This document shows positions 27,668-36,917 of a stretch of 64,000 nucleotides of DNA, piece by piece. This DNA is from Treponema sp. Lineage in GTDB: Bacteria; Spirochaetota; Spirochaetia; Treponematales; Treponemataceae. The stretch is taken from positions 1-64,000 of the forward strand of contig JAFYZU010000013.1 in NCBI GenBank assembly GCA_017548565.1, read 5' to 3'. The position numbers were made by a program, and so were the translations under genes. Position 1 is the first letter of the stretch. Every line of letters begins with the position of its first letter. The notes under the pieces were generated by a model. That model did not search any database, was not told the origin of the DNA, and saw only the letters and a list, made by a program, of their open reading frames with translations.

Positions 27668-28663
27668 ATGGAAATCATTGAACAAAAATATTTTGACTCA
27701 TTCAAATCCTTCGTGAACAGTCATGAATTCTTTTTCATAGCAGGTCACAAGGAACCGGATGGAGACTGCATTGCATCCTGTCTTGGAATTGCCGCAATTC
27801 TTGATAAATTCGATAAACCGTATCAGCTTTTATCTGCAGGTCCTTTTAAAAGAAATGAAGTAAATGCCTTTGAATCAAAATTTTCACAGAAGATGAAATT
27901 TCAGGATATAAACGAAAGAAAAACAACAGGATTAATCATTACCGACTGTTCCGAAATTTCACGCCTGGGTGAAATCGACGGGGATTTTAAAGATCTTGAT
28001 ACTTATATAATTGATCATCATAAAACATCTGAGTTAAGTGATATTTCCAAAGGATATATAAACCCTTCATCCCCTTCCTGCGCATATCTTGTACAGCTTT
28101 TTTATGAAAATCTGATTGGTGAAGTTCCTCAGGAAACAGCAAAAATTTTATTTTTCGGAATCTGTACCGACACAGGATTCTTCCGTTTTCTTTCTTCGAC
28201 AGATGAAGCATCTGATTTAATGAATGCATGTTCAAGACTTATTAAATACGGAGCCGATCCTAAAGTTACCTATAATCAGATTAATAACGGAAAACCCTAT
28301 TCAACAAGAAAGCTTCTGGGTATTCTTCTTTCAAAAACAGAATTGTACTTTAACGGTAGACTTGCCGTAACTTACGAATCTCTTGAAGATACAAGAAAAT
28401 TCGGTCTTGAAGGACGCGATACAGATTCTTTATATCAGCTTCTTCTTTCTGCAAAAGGTGTTGAAGCAGCAGTCTTTTTACGTCAGGATACACCAACTAC
28501 ATGTACCGGCGGATTCAGATCTCAGGATAAAATAGATGTTTCGGTCGTTGCTTCTAAATTCGGAGGCGGCGGGCATAAAAATGCTTCAGGGATGAGCTGT
28601 AACGGTCAGGTTGAAAAACTTTTACCTTTAGTTATTAAGGAATTTGCAAAAATTATGAATTAA
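27668..28663 (+). CDS. nrnA: DHH/DHHA1 phosphoesterase, NrnA-like oligoribonuclease / pAp phosphatase
   Basis: NrnA-type enzymes degrade nano-RNA and 3'-phosphoadenosine 5'-phosphate. The metal-binding motifs are present in order: GHKEPDGDC near residue 23, ITDCS near 97, YIIDHHK near 113 and the DHHA1 substrate loop GGGGHKNASG near 303. The length of 331 is standard. The cyclic-dinucleotide phosphodiesterase subgroup of this family cannot be excluded from sequence alone. Confidence 0.85.
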   Translation: MEIIEQKYFDSFKSFVNSHEFFFIAGHKEPDGDCIASCLGIAAILDKFDKPYQLLSAGPFKRNEVNAFESKFSQKMKFQDINERKTTGLIITDCSEISRLGEIDGDFKDLDTYIIDHHKTSELSDISKGYINPSSPSCAYLVQLFYENLIGEVPQETAKILFFGICTDTGFFRFLSSTDEASDLMNACSRLIKYGADPKVTYNQINNGKPYSTRKLLGILLSKTELYFNGRLAVTYESLEDTRKFGLEGRDTDSLYQLLLSAKGVEAAVFLRQDTPTTCTGGFRSQDKIDVSVVASKFGGGGHKNASGMSCNGQVEKLLPLVIKEFAKIMN

Positions 28664-28727
28664 CGACTGTTTTTTCAATAAAACTTCCGTGAATAAATAT
28701 ATATTTCATATTTTTCAGGAGGTCTAT

Positions 28728-29717
28728 ATGAAAACAGTAACAGTCAGTGAAATCAATGAAATTCCTAAACTGCTTGCTCAAAAGAAAATCACTTCAAAAC
28801 AGGCCATGGATTATCTTTCATTGTATTTTCTGCAAAATTACAGACTTTTTAAGTCGGGTGTTCTTTCAAAAGATTTTCAAACCGAAATCATCATCACTCT
28901 GCTGGAAAACAGGGAAATCTTTTTCGAAAAGTACAACTATCACAAGGGTTGCTTTTACACATATTATTTCAACTATATTAAAAATCTGATCCTCAACAAA
29001 AAACGAAAATACATCATGCAGAATATAAAGGAAGAGTTGTTTATTGAAGACAGCATTGCAGATTTTGAATCGATTCAGAATGCCTATGAAAACATAAACT
29101 ATTCGGAATTCGATTTTCCAAAGGCCCCTTACAGTTATAAAATCAATGAAAAAAATTTTACTCTTGCCTGCTCCAACGAAATTTATACCTTCAGAAAATT
29201 CATTAATGAAAATAATGAAGAAGTTTATTCAAAACTAAAAAACAATCTTAAAAAAGTACATCCGAAGCTTGGTTCAAAAATTCTCATTATCCTTGCATTA
29301 AAATCAGCTTTTTATATTACTGATTTTCAGATTGAAACAATATGTAAAATATGCTCGATAAATCCCGATTCCTTACGCGAACTGATTCAGATCATTAAGG
29401 AAAAGCTTGAAATGCGGGCAATTACTAAACAACGTTATGAAATGAGACGAAACCGGGCTTATATGAATCATAAAAAATACAGAAGGGGAATTGAGTTTTT
29501 TGAAGAAGAACAATCTGATTCACATTATTATACGGAAGCCTATAAAAGAAAATACAGACGGAACACAATCTGCTGGAACAACTTAAATTCATCTCTTCAG
29601 ACAGGATTTCTTCATCTGCGCCCTTCCAATAAAATGATTGCAGAAATACTTGGGATATGCGAAAGGCAGGTAAGCTACTACCTGAGGCATGCAAGAGAGC
29701 TTGGAATTAAAATATAA
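28728..29717 (+). CDS. putative divergent sigma-70-like / HTH regulatory protein
   Basis: The ATG at 28728 has a strong AGGAGGT, and the product is 329 residues. An early segment (about residues 55-90 from this start: YNYHKGCFYTYYFNYIKNLILNKKRK in part) resembles sigma region 2, where an aromatic-rich helix ends in an Asn-Lys-rich turn. The C-terminus (NKMIAEILGICERQVSYYLRHAREL) looks like the helix-turn-helix of region 4. The middle is long and Lys/Asn-rich. It could be a lineage-specific sigma factor or an unrelated HTH regulator; promoter targets are unknown. Confidence 0.5.
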   Translation: MKTVTVSEINEIPKLLAQKKITSKQAMDYLSLYFLQNYRLFKSGVLSKDFQTEIIITLLENREIFFEKYNYHKGCFYTYYFNYIKNLILNKKRKYIMQNIKEELFIEDSIADFESIQNAYENINYSEFDFPKAPYSYKINEKNFTLACSNEIYTFRKFINENNEEVYSKLKNNLKKVHPKLGSKILIILALKSAFYITDFQIETICKICSINPDSLRELIQIIKEKLEMRAITKQRYEMRRNRAYMNHKKYRRGIEFFEEEQSDSHYYTEAYKRKYRRNTICWNNLNSSLQTGFLHLRPSNKMIAEILGICERQVSYYLRHARELGIKI

Positions 29718-29757
29718 TCTTATTGCGAAGCATCCTGATTTTTATTAAAATACTTAT

Positions 29758-30411
29758 ATGAAAATTTATTTAGCAACAGGAAATAAAAATAAAAAACGAG
29801 AGATGATCCAGCTTTTACCGGAGCATGAAATTGTAATTCCTTCAGATGAAAACATTAACTTTGATCCTGACGAAACAGGAACTACATTTTATGAAAACAG
29901 TCTTATCAAAGCAAAAGCTTTATATGATATAGTACACTGCCCTGTAATCGCCGACGATTCAGGAATATGCGTAGACGCCTTGGGTGGAGCGCCTGGCATT
30001 TATTCTTCAAGATATGCCGGTCCATCTTTCATGAAAGGAAAACCGGACGGAACAAAAATATCACAGGAAGAACAGAATGCATTTCTTATCGCCCAGCTTA
30101 ATGATGTAATTAAAAGGGGAAATCTGCCTGATGCACAGTATCTTCACAAAGAACGTTCATGTCATTACACCTGCGCAATGGTTCTTTATCTTGGTCCTGA
30201 CCGTCTTTTTGTAGCTCAGGAAACATTTGAAGGAACCTTAATAAACAGAATTGAAGATTCATGCGGTGACGGCGGATTCGGATATGATCCTATTGTATTT
30301 CTTCCTGAATACAATAAAACAGTTGCTCAGATTTCTGCAGAAGAAAAAAATTCTATCTCGCATAGAGGAAAAGCAGTCAGAGTTATACAAAAAATCATTG
30401 AAAATCTGTAA
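29758..30411 (+). CDS. rdgB: non-canonical purine NTP pyrophosphatase (RdgB/HAM1)
   Basis: The enzyme removes ITP, XTP and dITP from nucleotide pools. The family motifs are all visible: ATGNKNKKRE at the N-terminus, ADDSGICVDALGG, GGFGYDPIVF and SHRGKA. At 217 residues it is slightly longer than the usual ~200 because of an insert around residue 100 (EEQNAFLIAQ...). Confidence 0.94.
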   Translation: MKIYLATGNKNKKREMIQLLPEHEIVIPSDENINFDPDETGTTFYENSLIKAKALYDIVHCPVIADDSGICVDALGGAPGIYSSRYAGPSFMKGKPDGTKISQEEQNAFLIAQLNDVIKRGNLPDAQYLHKERSCHYTCAMVLYLGPDRLFVAQETFEGTLINRIEDSCGDGGFGYDPIVFLPEYNKTVAQISAEEKNSISHRGKAVRVIQKIIENL

Positions 30412-30469
30412 ATTTTGACAAAATTCTTCAAAAAAAGTAAAAAAAATGCATTTTTTTTTATTTTTTTCC

Positions 30470-30497
30470 TAAAGTTTTATTAATACCGTGCCGATAA
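30470..30497 (+). promoter_or_regulatory. sigma-28 (FliA) type promoter for the first flagellin
   Basis: TAAAGTTT (30470-30477) is followed after 12 bases by GCCGATAA (30490-30497), a near-perfect match to the FliA consensus TAAAGTTT-N11-GCCGATAA. The start of transcription would leave a leader of about 150 bases. Confidence 0.9.
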
Positions 30498-30612
30498 AAT
30501 GATTGAACCGCTATGAGTGGATCGACTTCGAAGAAGCAGCATTCAGGTGGTTTTGGCAAAAGTGTGTAGATGTAGCCTTGTAAACGTTTGCACATTTTTG
30601 CATCTTTCCAAA

Positions 30613-30652
30613 CAGAAGAAAGGATTCTTCTGCCCACATTTCCAAGGAGGAA
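30613..30652 (+). promoter_or_regulatory. candidate CsrA-binding hairpin and GGA Shine-Dalgarno of the first flagellin
   Basis: A perfect 8-base-pair hairpin (30613-30620 with 30625-30632) presents AGGA as its tetraloop. 24 bases further on, the ribosome binding site AAGGAGG also contains GGA. GGA in a hairpin loop plus GGA at the Shine-Dalgarno is the arrangement CsrA uses to repress flagellin in other bacteria. csrA and fliW lie 8 kb away in this window. Confidence 0.6.
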
Positions 30653-30655
30653 ACT

Positions 30656-31516
30656 ATGGTTATCAACCACAACATGTCGGCAATGTTTGCCAATCGTCAA
30701 TTAGGTATTACTGGTCTGGGTCTTAACAAAGACATGGAAAAACTCTCATCTGGTGAAAAAATCAACCGCGCTGGTGATGATGCATCAGGACTTGCAGTAT
30801 CTGAAAAGATGCGCAGTCAGATCAGAGGTTTGAACAAGGCTTCTCAGAACGCAGCAAACGGAATCAGCTTCATTCAGACAACAGAAGGTTATCTGCAGGA
30901 AACAACTGATATCATGCAGCGTATTCGTGAGCTTGCAATTCAGGCTTCAAACGGTATTTACTCAGATGAAGACCGCATGATGATTCAGGTAGAAGTTTCT
31001 GCCCTCGTATCAGAAGTTGACAGAATTGCATCTGCAGCTCAGTTCAACGGTATGAACATGCTTACAGGTCGTTTTGCAAGACCATTGGGAGACAATGCAG
31101 TTACTTCATCTATGTGGTTCCATATCGGAGCAAACATGGATCAGAGAACTCAGGTATTCATCGGTACTATGACAGCAACAGCTCTTGGAGTACGCGAAAT
31201 GTCTACTGAAGCTAAACTCTCTCTCTCTACTCCAGAAGAAGCAAACCGCGCTATCGGTACTATTGATGAAGCTCTCAAGAAAATCAACAAACAGCGTGCT
31301 GATCTTGGTGCTTATCAGAACCGTCTTGAACTTACAATCAAAGGTCTTGACATCGGTGCTGAAAACCTCCAGGCTTCTGAAAGCCGTATCCGTGATACAG
31401 ACATGGCTCATCAGATGGTTGAATTCACAAAGAATTCAATTTTACAGCAGGCCGGTACTGCTATGCTGGCACAGGCAAATTCTCAGTCTCAAAATGTCTT
31501 GTCTTTGCTCAGATAG
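30656..31516 (+). CDS. flaB: flagellin FlaB (first copy)
   Basis: This is a core filament protein of the periplasmic flagella. The 286 residues begin [11 protein letters not shown] and contain the conserved D0/D1 segments ([20 protein letters not shown] near residue 25; [10 protein letters not shown] and [22 protein letters not shown] at the end). The variable central domain of enteric flagellins is absent, as in other spirochaete core flagellins. It carries the [12 protein letters not shown] segment typical of T. pallidum FlaB1/FlaB3-like proteins. It is preceded by a sigma-28 promoter and AAGGAGG. Confidence 0.95.
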   Translation: MVINHNMSAMFANRQLGITGLGLNKDMEKLSSGEKINRAGDDASGLAVSEKMRSQIRGLNKASQNAANGISFIQTTEGYLQETTDIMQRIRELAIQASNGIYSDEDRMMIQVEVSALVSEVDRIASAAQFNGMNMLTGRFARPLGDNAVTSSMWFHIGANMDQRTQVFIGTMTATALGVREMSTEAKLSLSTPEEANRAIGTIDEALKKINKQRADLGAYQNRLELTIKGLDIGAENLQASESRIRDTDMAHQMVEFTKNSILQQAGTAMLAQANSQSQNVLSLLR

Positions 31517-31528
31517 TGTAATATAATA

Positions 31529-31558
31529 TATATGAAGGTATTAAAGTACCTTCATATA
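31529..31558 (+). repeat. 12-base-pair hairpin after the first flagellin
   Basis: TATATGAAGGTA (31529-31540) pairs perfectly with TACCTTCATATA (31547-31558) around a 6-base loop. No T tract follows, so it may be an mRNA stabilising or pausing element rather than a terminator. Confidence 0.6.
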
Positions 31559-31565
31559 ATTGCAC

Positions 31566-31835
31566 AAATCTGAAAAGCAATTCAGACTTTGAGCTAAATT
31601 ACTGTACAAAATGAGTTGTGAAATATATATGTTCTTTCAGAAACATATTGTTCTTTGAAATAAGTGCAAGCTGTGTTTTTGCAGGTGAACAGCAGAAACA
31701 GTCAGATTAATTTACTTATTCTGTCTGTTCCTGCTGTAAAAGGTCTGAAACTAAATCAGGGGCGCAAAACTGGTTTAGCCTTTCACCTGCGGGACTTGAA
31801 GCATGAGGCTTTAAGTTTTTAAGTAAACATGGAGG
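31566..31835 (+). promoter_or_regulatory. long structured leader of the second flagellin (multi-stem RNA)
   Basis: The 325 bases between the flagellins hold no gene but a chain of stems. Simple hairpins lie at 31566-31589 and 31627-31648. A closing stem at 31681-31689 / 31782-31790 (9 pairs) then encloses two hairpins: 31690-31706 / 31720-31736 (15 of 17 pairs) and 31751-31759 / 31770-31778 (9 pairs). This gives a three-way junction. A further 9-pair hairpin follows at 31794-31802 / 31808-31816, then GGAGG at 31831-31835. ACATGGAGG at the ribosome binding site also resembles a CsrA site. I found no sigma-28 promoter here. Confidence 0.6.
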
Positions 31836-31841
31836 CACAAT

Positions 31842-32690
31842 ATGATTATTAATCACAATATGAGTTCGCTCTATGCTGATCGTGTGTTGAACATTTCTAA
31901 TGACAACATCATGAAAAACATGGAAAAGCTCTCATCTGGTGAACGCATCAATCGCGCCGGAGACGATGCATCTGGACTTGCAGTATCTGAAAAGATGCGA
32001 AGTCAGATCCGTGGACTTAATCAAGCTTCTAAGAACATAATGAATGGAGTTTCATTCATTCAGACAACAGAAGGATATTTGAACGAAACAACAGATATTC
32101 TTCAGCGTGTTCGCGAACTTGCCATACAGTCTGCAAATGGTATTTACAGCGATGAAGATCGTATGCAGATTCAGGTAGAAGTTTCACAGTTGGTTGCTGA
32201 AGTAGATCGCATTGCAAGTTCTGCTCAGTTCAATGGTATGAATATGTTGACTGGTCGTTTCTCTGAAACAGGAGATAGAATCATGCAGATTCACGTTGGT
32301 GCGAATATGGACCAGAACACAAGAATGTACATCGGTACAATGACAGCTACTGCTCTTGGATTAAAGGGTGGCGCTGCAAACGATGAACAGATTTCTATTG
32401 CTACACCTGAAACAGCAAATACTGTAATCGGCACTATTGATGAAGCACTTAAGAATGTAAACAAACAACGAGCCGATCTGGGTGCATATCAAAATCGTTT
32501 TGAGATTGCTGCAAAGGGCGTAAACATTGCTGCAGAAAATACTCAGGCAGCAGAAAGCCGTATCCGTGATACAGACATGGCTACTGAAATGGTTGAGTAT
32601 ACTAAGAACCAGATTCTCACACAAGCTGGTACTGCAATGCTCGCACAAGCTAACTCACAGTCTCAAACTGTTTTGGCTTTGTTGCAATAG
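31842..32690 (+). CDS. flaB: flagellin FlaB (second copy)
   Basis: This second core flagellin has 282 residues and starts [16 protein letters not shown]. It shares most of the D0/D1 sequence with the first copy ([27 protein letters not shown]) but diverges in residues 8-23 and in the middle, where [12 protein letters not shown] replaces the MWFH form and resembles FlaB2-type proteins. Spirochaete filaments contain several FlaB isoforms in one sheath. Its expression is probably governed by the structured leader described above. Confidence 0.94.
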   Translation: MIINHNMSSLYADRVLNISNDNIMKNMEKLSSGERINRAGDDASGLAVSEKMRSQIRGLNQASKNIMNGVSFIQTTEGYLNETTDILQRVRELAIQSANGIYSDEDRMQIQVEVSQLVAEVDRIASSAQFNGMNMLTGRFSETGDRIMQIHVGANMDQNTRMYIGTMTATALGLKGGAANDEQISIATPETANTVIGTIDEALKNVNKQRADLGAYQNRFEIAAKGVNIAAENTQAAESRIRDTDMATEMVEYTKNQILTQAGTAMLAQANSQSQTVLALLQ

Positions 32691-32742
32691 TATAAAAAAT
32701 ATTGTTATAGAGATTTCTGGATGTCATCTTTATGACAATGTT

Positions 32743-32777
32743 AATCAGAAGAGGTGCGCCCCTCCTCTGATTATTTT
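32743..32777 (+). terminator. probable terminator after the second flagellin
   Basis: AATCAGA-A-GAGG (32743-32754) pairs with CCTC-C-TCTGATT (ending 32772), an 11-pair stem with one mismatch, followed by a short ATTTT. The T tract is weak. A smaller perfect hairpin lies just upstream at 32722-32737. Confidence 0.5.
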
Positions 32778-32830
32778 GAAAAATAAATTTTCAAGGATTT
32801 GAAAATTTTTATCTATAAGGAGGAGAACCT

Positions 32831-33211
32831 ATGAATACAATTAACAATTCAATGGTTCATGTGGCAATGGATGGCCAGTCTCTCTATACAAGTGCAGCAG
32901 GTGCAGGCAGACCTCTGTATACACCGCCGCAGGTACAGTTATCTACTCCGACTGGAGCAGAAGTTGCACACAATATTGAGCAGAATCTTGCTGAAATGAA
33001 GCAGAATTCTCAAGAACTTCAGAAGATATCTGATATGATTGACGGCAGAAAATTACAATTCAACGTTAACAAAGAACTTGGAAGCGTTGTTGTAAAAATC
33101 GTTGATACTACTACTAACCAGGTATTAAAGGAGATTCCATCTGAAGATATGCAGAAATTAAAACTTCGTCTTAGAAAAGCCATCGGCAATATTATAGACG
33201 ATATAGTTTAA
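32831..33211 (+). CDS. flaG: FlaG-family protein
   Basis: FlaG is a small cytoplasmic or secreted protein that influences filament length. The 126-residue product has a disordered N-terminal half and the conserved FlaG C-terminal half (LQFNVNKELGSVVVKIVDTTT followed by VLKEIPSEDMQKL). AAGGAGGAG precedes the ATG. Its position between flagellin and fliD is the usual one. Confidence 0.85.
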   Translation: MNTINNSMVHVAMDGQSLYTSAAGAGRPLYTPPQVQLSTPTGAEVAHNIEQNLAEMKQNSQELQKISDMIDGRKLQFNVNKELGSVVVKIVDTTTNQVLKEIPSEDMQKLKLRLRKAIGNIIDDIV

Positions 33212-33236
33212 TTAATGATATTTTCGGTGAAAAAAC

Positions 33237-35297
33237 ATGGCTGGACTAAATATTCCAGGTGTTACTGATCAGTATAAGACAAATGAAACTGTCGAAAAAC
33301 TTATGCAGATCGAGCGTGCTCCGTTGACAAGGGAACAGAAGCAGCTCGATCAGTATAAGGCTGAAAAGGATGCCTGGAGAGAAGTTAATACGCAACTCAA
33401 CTCACTTCGTGAGAGTATAAAAACCTTATACTCTTACGAAAATCCTTTTAACAACAAGATATGTTCTTCTTCAGATGAATATGCAATTACTGCACAGGCA
33501 ACAAGAAGCGCCGAAGATCAGACTTTTAAAATCGATGTAATCCAGAAAGCAACATCAGACAGATTTTTAACTGATGAGCTTCCATCAGACTATCAGGTTC
33601 CTGCAGGTAACTATATTTTTAAAGTTGGAACAAAACAGGTCTCAATCAACTGGAAAGGCGGAACCTTAAAGAGTTTTTCAGACGCCATAAATAAACGTGG
33701 AAACAATGTAGTCAAATCAATGGTAATCGGAGCAAGTTCTAATAAAAAAACTCTGCTCATTGAAGCCGTTGAGACAGGTAAAGAAAATAAACTGATTTTT
33801 GAAGGGAAAGCGAAGGATTTTGCATTCAGCTCAGGAATGATAAGCGCTGCCACCTCTTCAAAAAATCAAACCTTCGGAACAAATCCGAATGAACTGCAGA
33901 ATGTATATCAGCAGTCAGATAATGCAAAAATTCCTGCCCTTTCTACGACAAAAACAAAAATCACAAACGGAGTAATTCACGTAGAACCAAGAGGTGCATT
34001 TCAGGTTGCAATTCCAGACAATGTAAAGAACGGAAGAAGCAATCATATTACTTTTACAATCAATGCAAATAAAGTTGAAGATATAACTGAAGCAATAAAT
34101 AAAGCCGATGAATCTCCCGTAATTCCCGATGCAGGCTTTGCAGAATACGAAGGAATCATCGTACGAAACAGTCCGTCAGACTCACAATATCAGCCGCCGG
34201 TAGTTGAAAATACAACTACAGAACCTGTTTTAAGCAGAAATATTCTTTATGCAGTAATGAGTGACGGTTCTGAAAAATTAATTTCTACTCCTGATATTTT
34301 AAGCAAGGGAGAATCAAGTTTTGACCTTTCAATTGCCGAATACGAAGGAATTACAGGCATAAAAATAAAAAATGAAAATACCGGCTACAGCTTTGATGTT
34401 TCAGCATTTTCTGTTTATGACACAGCATCAAATCTCGGATATACTCCAAACCATCCTATTGAAGAAAGCGGTGACTGCATCATAAAGTATGAAGGAATTA
34501 CAATAGTCCGACCTACAAATGATATTGATGATGTAGTTCCGGAAATCACATTGAATGTTCACGAAAGAACTGAACGCACAGCAACAATCACCGTAAAACC
34601 TGACAAGGAAGCTTCTAAAAATGCACTTATAGAATTTGTCGGTAAATATAATCAGGTTGTAGCAAAAATAAATGTTCTTTCCCAGAATAAGCCTGAAATT
34701 ATAGATGAGCTTGATTATCTTAGTGATTCAGAAAGGGAAAAATTAAAATCTCAGCTTGGAATGTTCAATTCCGATTTTTCGTTAACAAGCATTAAAAGCA
34801 ACATGCAGTCAATAATGTCTACAAACTATAAATTTACTGAATATTCAACTATAACGCTTCTTGCTCAGATTGGAATTGCTACTAATGCGACCGGATATTC
34901 AGGAAGTTATTCTCAAAGCCGATTACGCGGTTATCTTGAAATTGATGAAAAAAAGCTTGATGCAGCACTTGAAAATAATCTTGATGAAATTAAAATGCTT
35001 TTCGGATATGATACAGACGGAGATTTGATTATTGATAATGGAATTGCATTTAAACTGGACAAACAGCTCAGCGCCTATACACAGACCGGTGGAATTATTG
35101 CACTGAAGGTTTCTACACTCGATACTAAGATAAAATCTTCGGAAAAAAATATTTCGAAGCTGGAAGATCAGCTTAATGCAAAAGAAGCGGAATTACGAAG
35201 AAAATACAGTCAGATGGAAGGCTCTCTGAACAGTCTTGAAGGACAGCAGACAACAATCAATAACTTTAACAGGCGAAACAATAATAACAATTACTAG
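33237..35297 (+). CDS. fliD: flagellar filament cap protein FliD (HAP2)
   Basis: FliD caps the filament tip and helps flagellin fold into place. The 686 residues show the FliD N-terminal segment (GLNIPGVTDQYKTNETVEKLMQIERAPL), a mid region with EYEGI repeats around 300 and 375, and a C-terminal coiled coil (SSEKNISKLEDQLNAKEAELRRKYSQME). The chain ends in an Asn-rich tail. It lies 25 bases after flaG. Confidence 0.92.
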   Translation: MAGLNIPGVTDQYKTNETVEKLMQIERAPLTREQKQLDQYKAEKDAWREVNTQLNSLRESIKTLYSYENPFNNKICSSSDEYAITAQATRSAEDQTFKIDVIQKATSDRFLTDELPSDYQVPAGNYIFKVGTKQVSINWKGGTLKSFSDAINKRGNNVVKSMVIGASSNKKTLLIEAVETGKENKLIFEGKAKDFAFSSGMISAATSSKNQTFGTNPNELQNVYQQSDNAKIPALSTTKTKITNGVIHVEPRGAFQVAIPDNVKNGRSNHITFTINANKVEDITEAINKADESPVIPDAGFAEYEGIIVRNSPSDSQYQPPVVENTTTEPVLSRNILYAVMSDGSEKLISTPDILSKGESSFDLSIAEYEGITGIKIKNENTGYSFDVSAFSVYDTASNLGYTPNHPIEESGDCIIKYEGITIVRPTNDIDDVVPEITLNVHERTERTATITVKPDKEASKNALIEFVGKYNQVVAKINVLSQNKPEIIDELDYLSDSEREKLKSQLGMFNSDFSLTSIKSNMQSIMSTNYKFTEYSTITLLAQIGIATNATGYSGSYSQSRLRGYLEIDEKKLDAALENNLDEIKMLFGYDTDGDLIIDNGIAFKLDKQLSAYTQTGGIIALKVSTLDTKIKSSEKNISKLEDQLNAKEAELRRKYSQMEGSLNSLEGQQTTINNFNRRNNNNNY

Positions 35298-35305
35298 AGG
35301 AAAAT

Positions 35306-35899
35306 ATGGTAAAGGTATACGTAAACGGACAGGATTCACAGGCAACTCTCGAGCAGGAACAGACAATCGGTGATGTCCTTAAATCCTTTGAACTCACATG
35401 CGAACAGAATAATGCTGCCGTAATTGGAATTACAGTTGATGATAGAATCATAACACCTGAGATTTTTGATGAAGAAGCAGTAAAGCCTTTAGGTAAAGAT
35501 ACAAAGTTTGAATTTTCCGTTATTACTGAACAGACTGTAAAAGAATCTTTTCTCAAACTTTCTGAATATTTTGACAATCTTTCGGCAAAAATGGAAGAGA
35601 TTCCTGTTGCAATTCAAAAGGTAAACAACAAGGAAGTAATAGAATCTATCAATACGCTTGCAGACGGAATAGATGAATTCTGTCATGTTGCGGCATGGGC
35701 ATCTCTTTTTCCAAATACATTTAAACAGACTAAAATTGACGGAAAAGATTTCAAGGATTTTTTCAATGAATTTTCACCGGTTCTCCTTGATTTTGAACAG
35801 GCAATTAAGAACAATGACCTTGTTTCTATCGGTGATCTTTCTGAATACGAAATATGTCCAAGGCTTCAGTCAATATCACAGGCATTAAAACAGATGTAG
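35306..35899 (+). CDS. conserved hypothetical protein downstream of fliD
   Basis: The protein has 197 residues, is cytoplasmic and acidic. The first 75 residues look like a small beta-grasp-type domain (VKVYVNGQDSQATLEQEQTIGDVL). The rest is helical and could be a chaperone-like bundle. It corresponds in position to a conserved unknown gene after fliD in T. pallidum, as I recall the order. A role as an export chaperone or flagellar assembly factor is an inference from position only. Confidence 0.65.
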   Translation: MVKVYVNGQDSQATLEQEQTIGDVLKSFELTCEQNNAAVIGITVDDRIITPEIFDEEAVKPLGKDTKFEFSVITEQTVKESFLKLSEYFDNLSAKMEEIPVAIQKVNNKEVIESINTLADGIDEFCHVAAWASLFPNTFKQTKIDGKDFKDFFNEFSPVLLDFEQAIKNNDLVSIGDLSEYEICPRLQSISQALKQM

Positions 35900-35908
35900 G
35901 AGAGAAAA

Positions 35909-36859
35909 ATGGAAAGCACAGACCAGCAGAATTCACAAAGTGAAAAATTGACTTCAAAAAAAGATATTAAATATCTGAAAAAACAATATAAGCTTTCTTC
36001 GAAACATGCAAAACTACTGTGGTCAATCTGTAAAAGAAATCAGGTTCCCCAGATTACAAAATATCTTCGTGATTTCAACAAAATCCAGCAGATTTTTAAA
36101 AATGCCTATGAATATTACAGGGAATCGAACGCGAATGATGAGCAGATAAATGATTTTTATAAGCTCCTTTACAAAATGGAACAGATTTCTACAGAATCAC
36201 GAAAACTTCCTTCCACAAGATCAATTCCGCTTTCGACTATCCTTTTTTATATAACACCGGAATATGAGCAGTATCCGCTTTTCTTAATAGAAAACAGGGA
36301 AAATTTTTACTGCCTTGAACTGCCTGATTTTATTTATAAAACAAGTGTCCGTCCTCAGCCGCTTTCTAGACTCAAATTCATGATGAAAACAAAAGACGGT
36401 GTAAGTTATTTCTTTATTTCACGCTTATTAAGATACGAAATTGTACCGGGCGAAGACATTAAAATGGTACTTTCTCATACACAAAAGCTTGAAGTTCAGA
36501 TGCAGCGTCATTATCACCGTGAAACCTTTGACGCATCGTGTTCGTTTTCACCAGTACATGTTACCGTATCAGGTAAAAATGACAATACAACTTTTACAAT
36601 TTCTGACAAGGAATATGACGGAAGAATAACAAACATTTCCGGCGGCGGTGCCTGTATAAAAACAATGCTTCCTATCCGCGAAGGACAATATATGGCACTT
36701 CATTTACGGGATTTGAAAATTAATGAGCCGATTATAGGAATTATCAAACGCACAAGAAAACTGACTGACCAGAGCTTTGCACTTCACGTTCAATTCATAA
36801 GCTTCTCACTTCATTCACAAAATACAATTTTAGGATATGTTTACAAATACGAGCTGTAA
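35909..36859 (+). CDS. PilZ-domain protein (cyclic-di-GMP receptor)
   Basis: A helical N-terminal half is followed by a C-terminal PilZ domain with both ligand motifs: RxxxR (R200-HYH-R204) and NxSxxG (NISGGG, 242-247). Such proteins bind cyclic di-GMP and in spirochaetes influence motility. The location in a flagellar operon, 9 bases after its neighbour, agrees with a motility role. The product has 316 residues and no membrane segment. Confidence 0.85.
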   Translation: MESTDQQNSQSEKLTSKKDIKYLKKQYKLSSKHAKLLWSICKRNQVPQITKYLRDFNKIQQIFKNAYEYYRESNANDEQINDFYKLLYKMEQISTESRKLPSTRSIPLSTILFYITPEYEQYPLFLIENRENFYCLELPDFIYKTSVRPQPLSRLKFMMKTKDGVSYFFISRLLRYEIVPGEDIKMVLSHTQKLEVQMQRHYHRETFDASCSFSPVHVTVSGKNDNTTFTISDKEYDGRITNISGGGACIKTMLPIREGQYMALHLRDLKINEPIIGIIKRTRKLTDQSFALHVQFISFSLHSQNTILGYVYKYEL

Positions 36860-36880
36860 TAATACAGACTTTAGTCAGAC

Positions 36881-36909
36881 TTGAAAACACACGGAATTTA
36901 GGGTATTCT
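36881..36909 (+). promoter_or_regulatory. sigma-70 promoter before the 87-residue gene, tsaE and tsaB
   Basis: TTGAAA (36881-36886) and TATTCT (36904-36909) are 17 bases apart, 8 bases before the ATG at 36918, implying a very short leader. Confidence 0.6.
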
Positions 36910-36917
36910 ATAACATA

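Noticed and set aside
30439-30458. A8-TG-CA-T8 palindrome after rdgB as an intrinsic terminator
   Set aside because: It is almost pure A/T with no loop, so a stable terminator hairpin is doubtful, although it may act as a weak bidirectional stop.
31741-31800. Second flagellin leader as a cyclic-di-GMP (GEMM) riboswitch
   Set aside because: GGGGCGCAAA resembles part of the GEMM core, but the tetraloop-receptor pair and the second conserved core strand are missing, and the stem arrangement differs.
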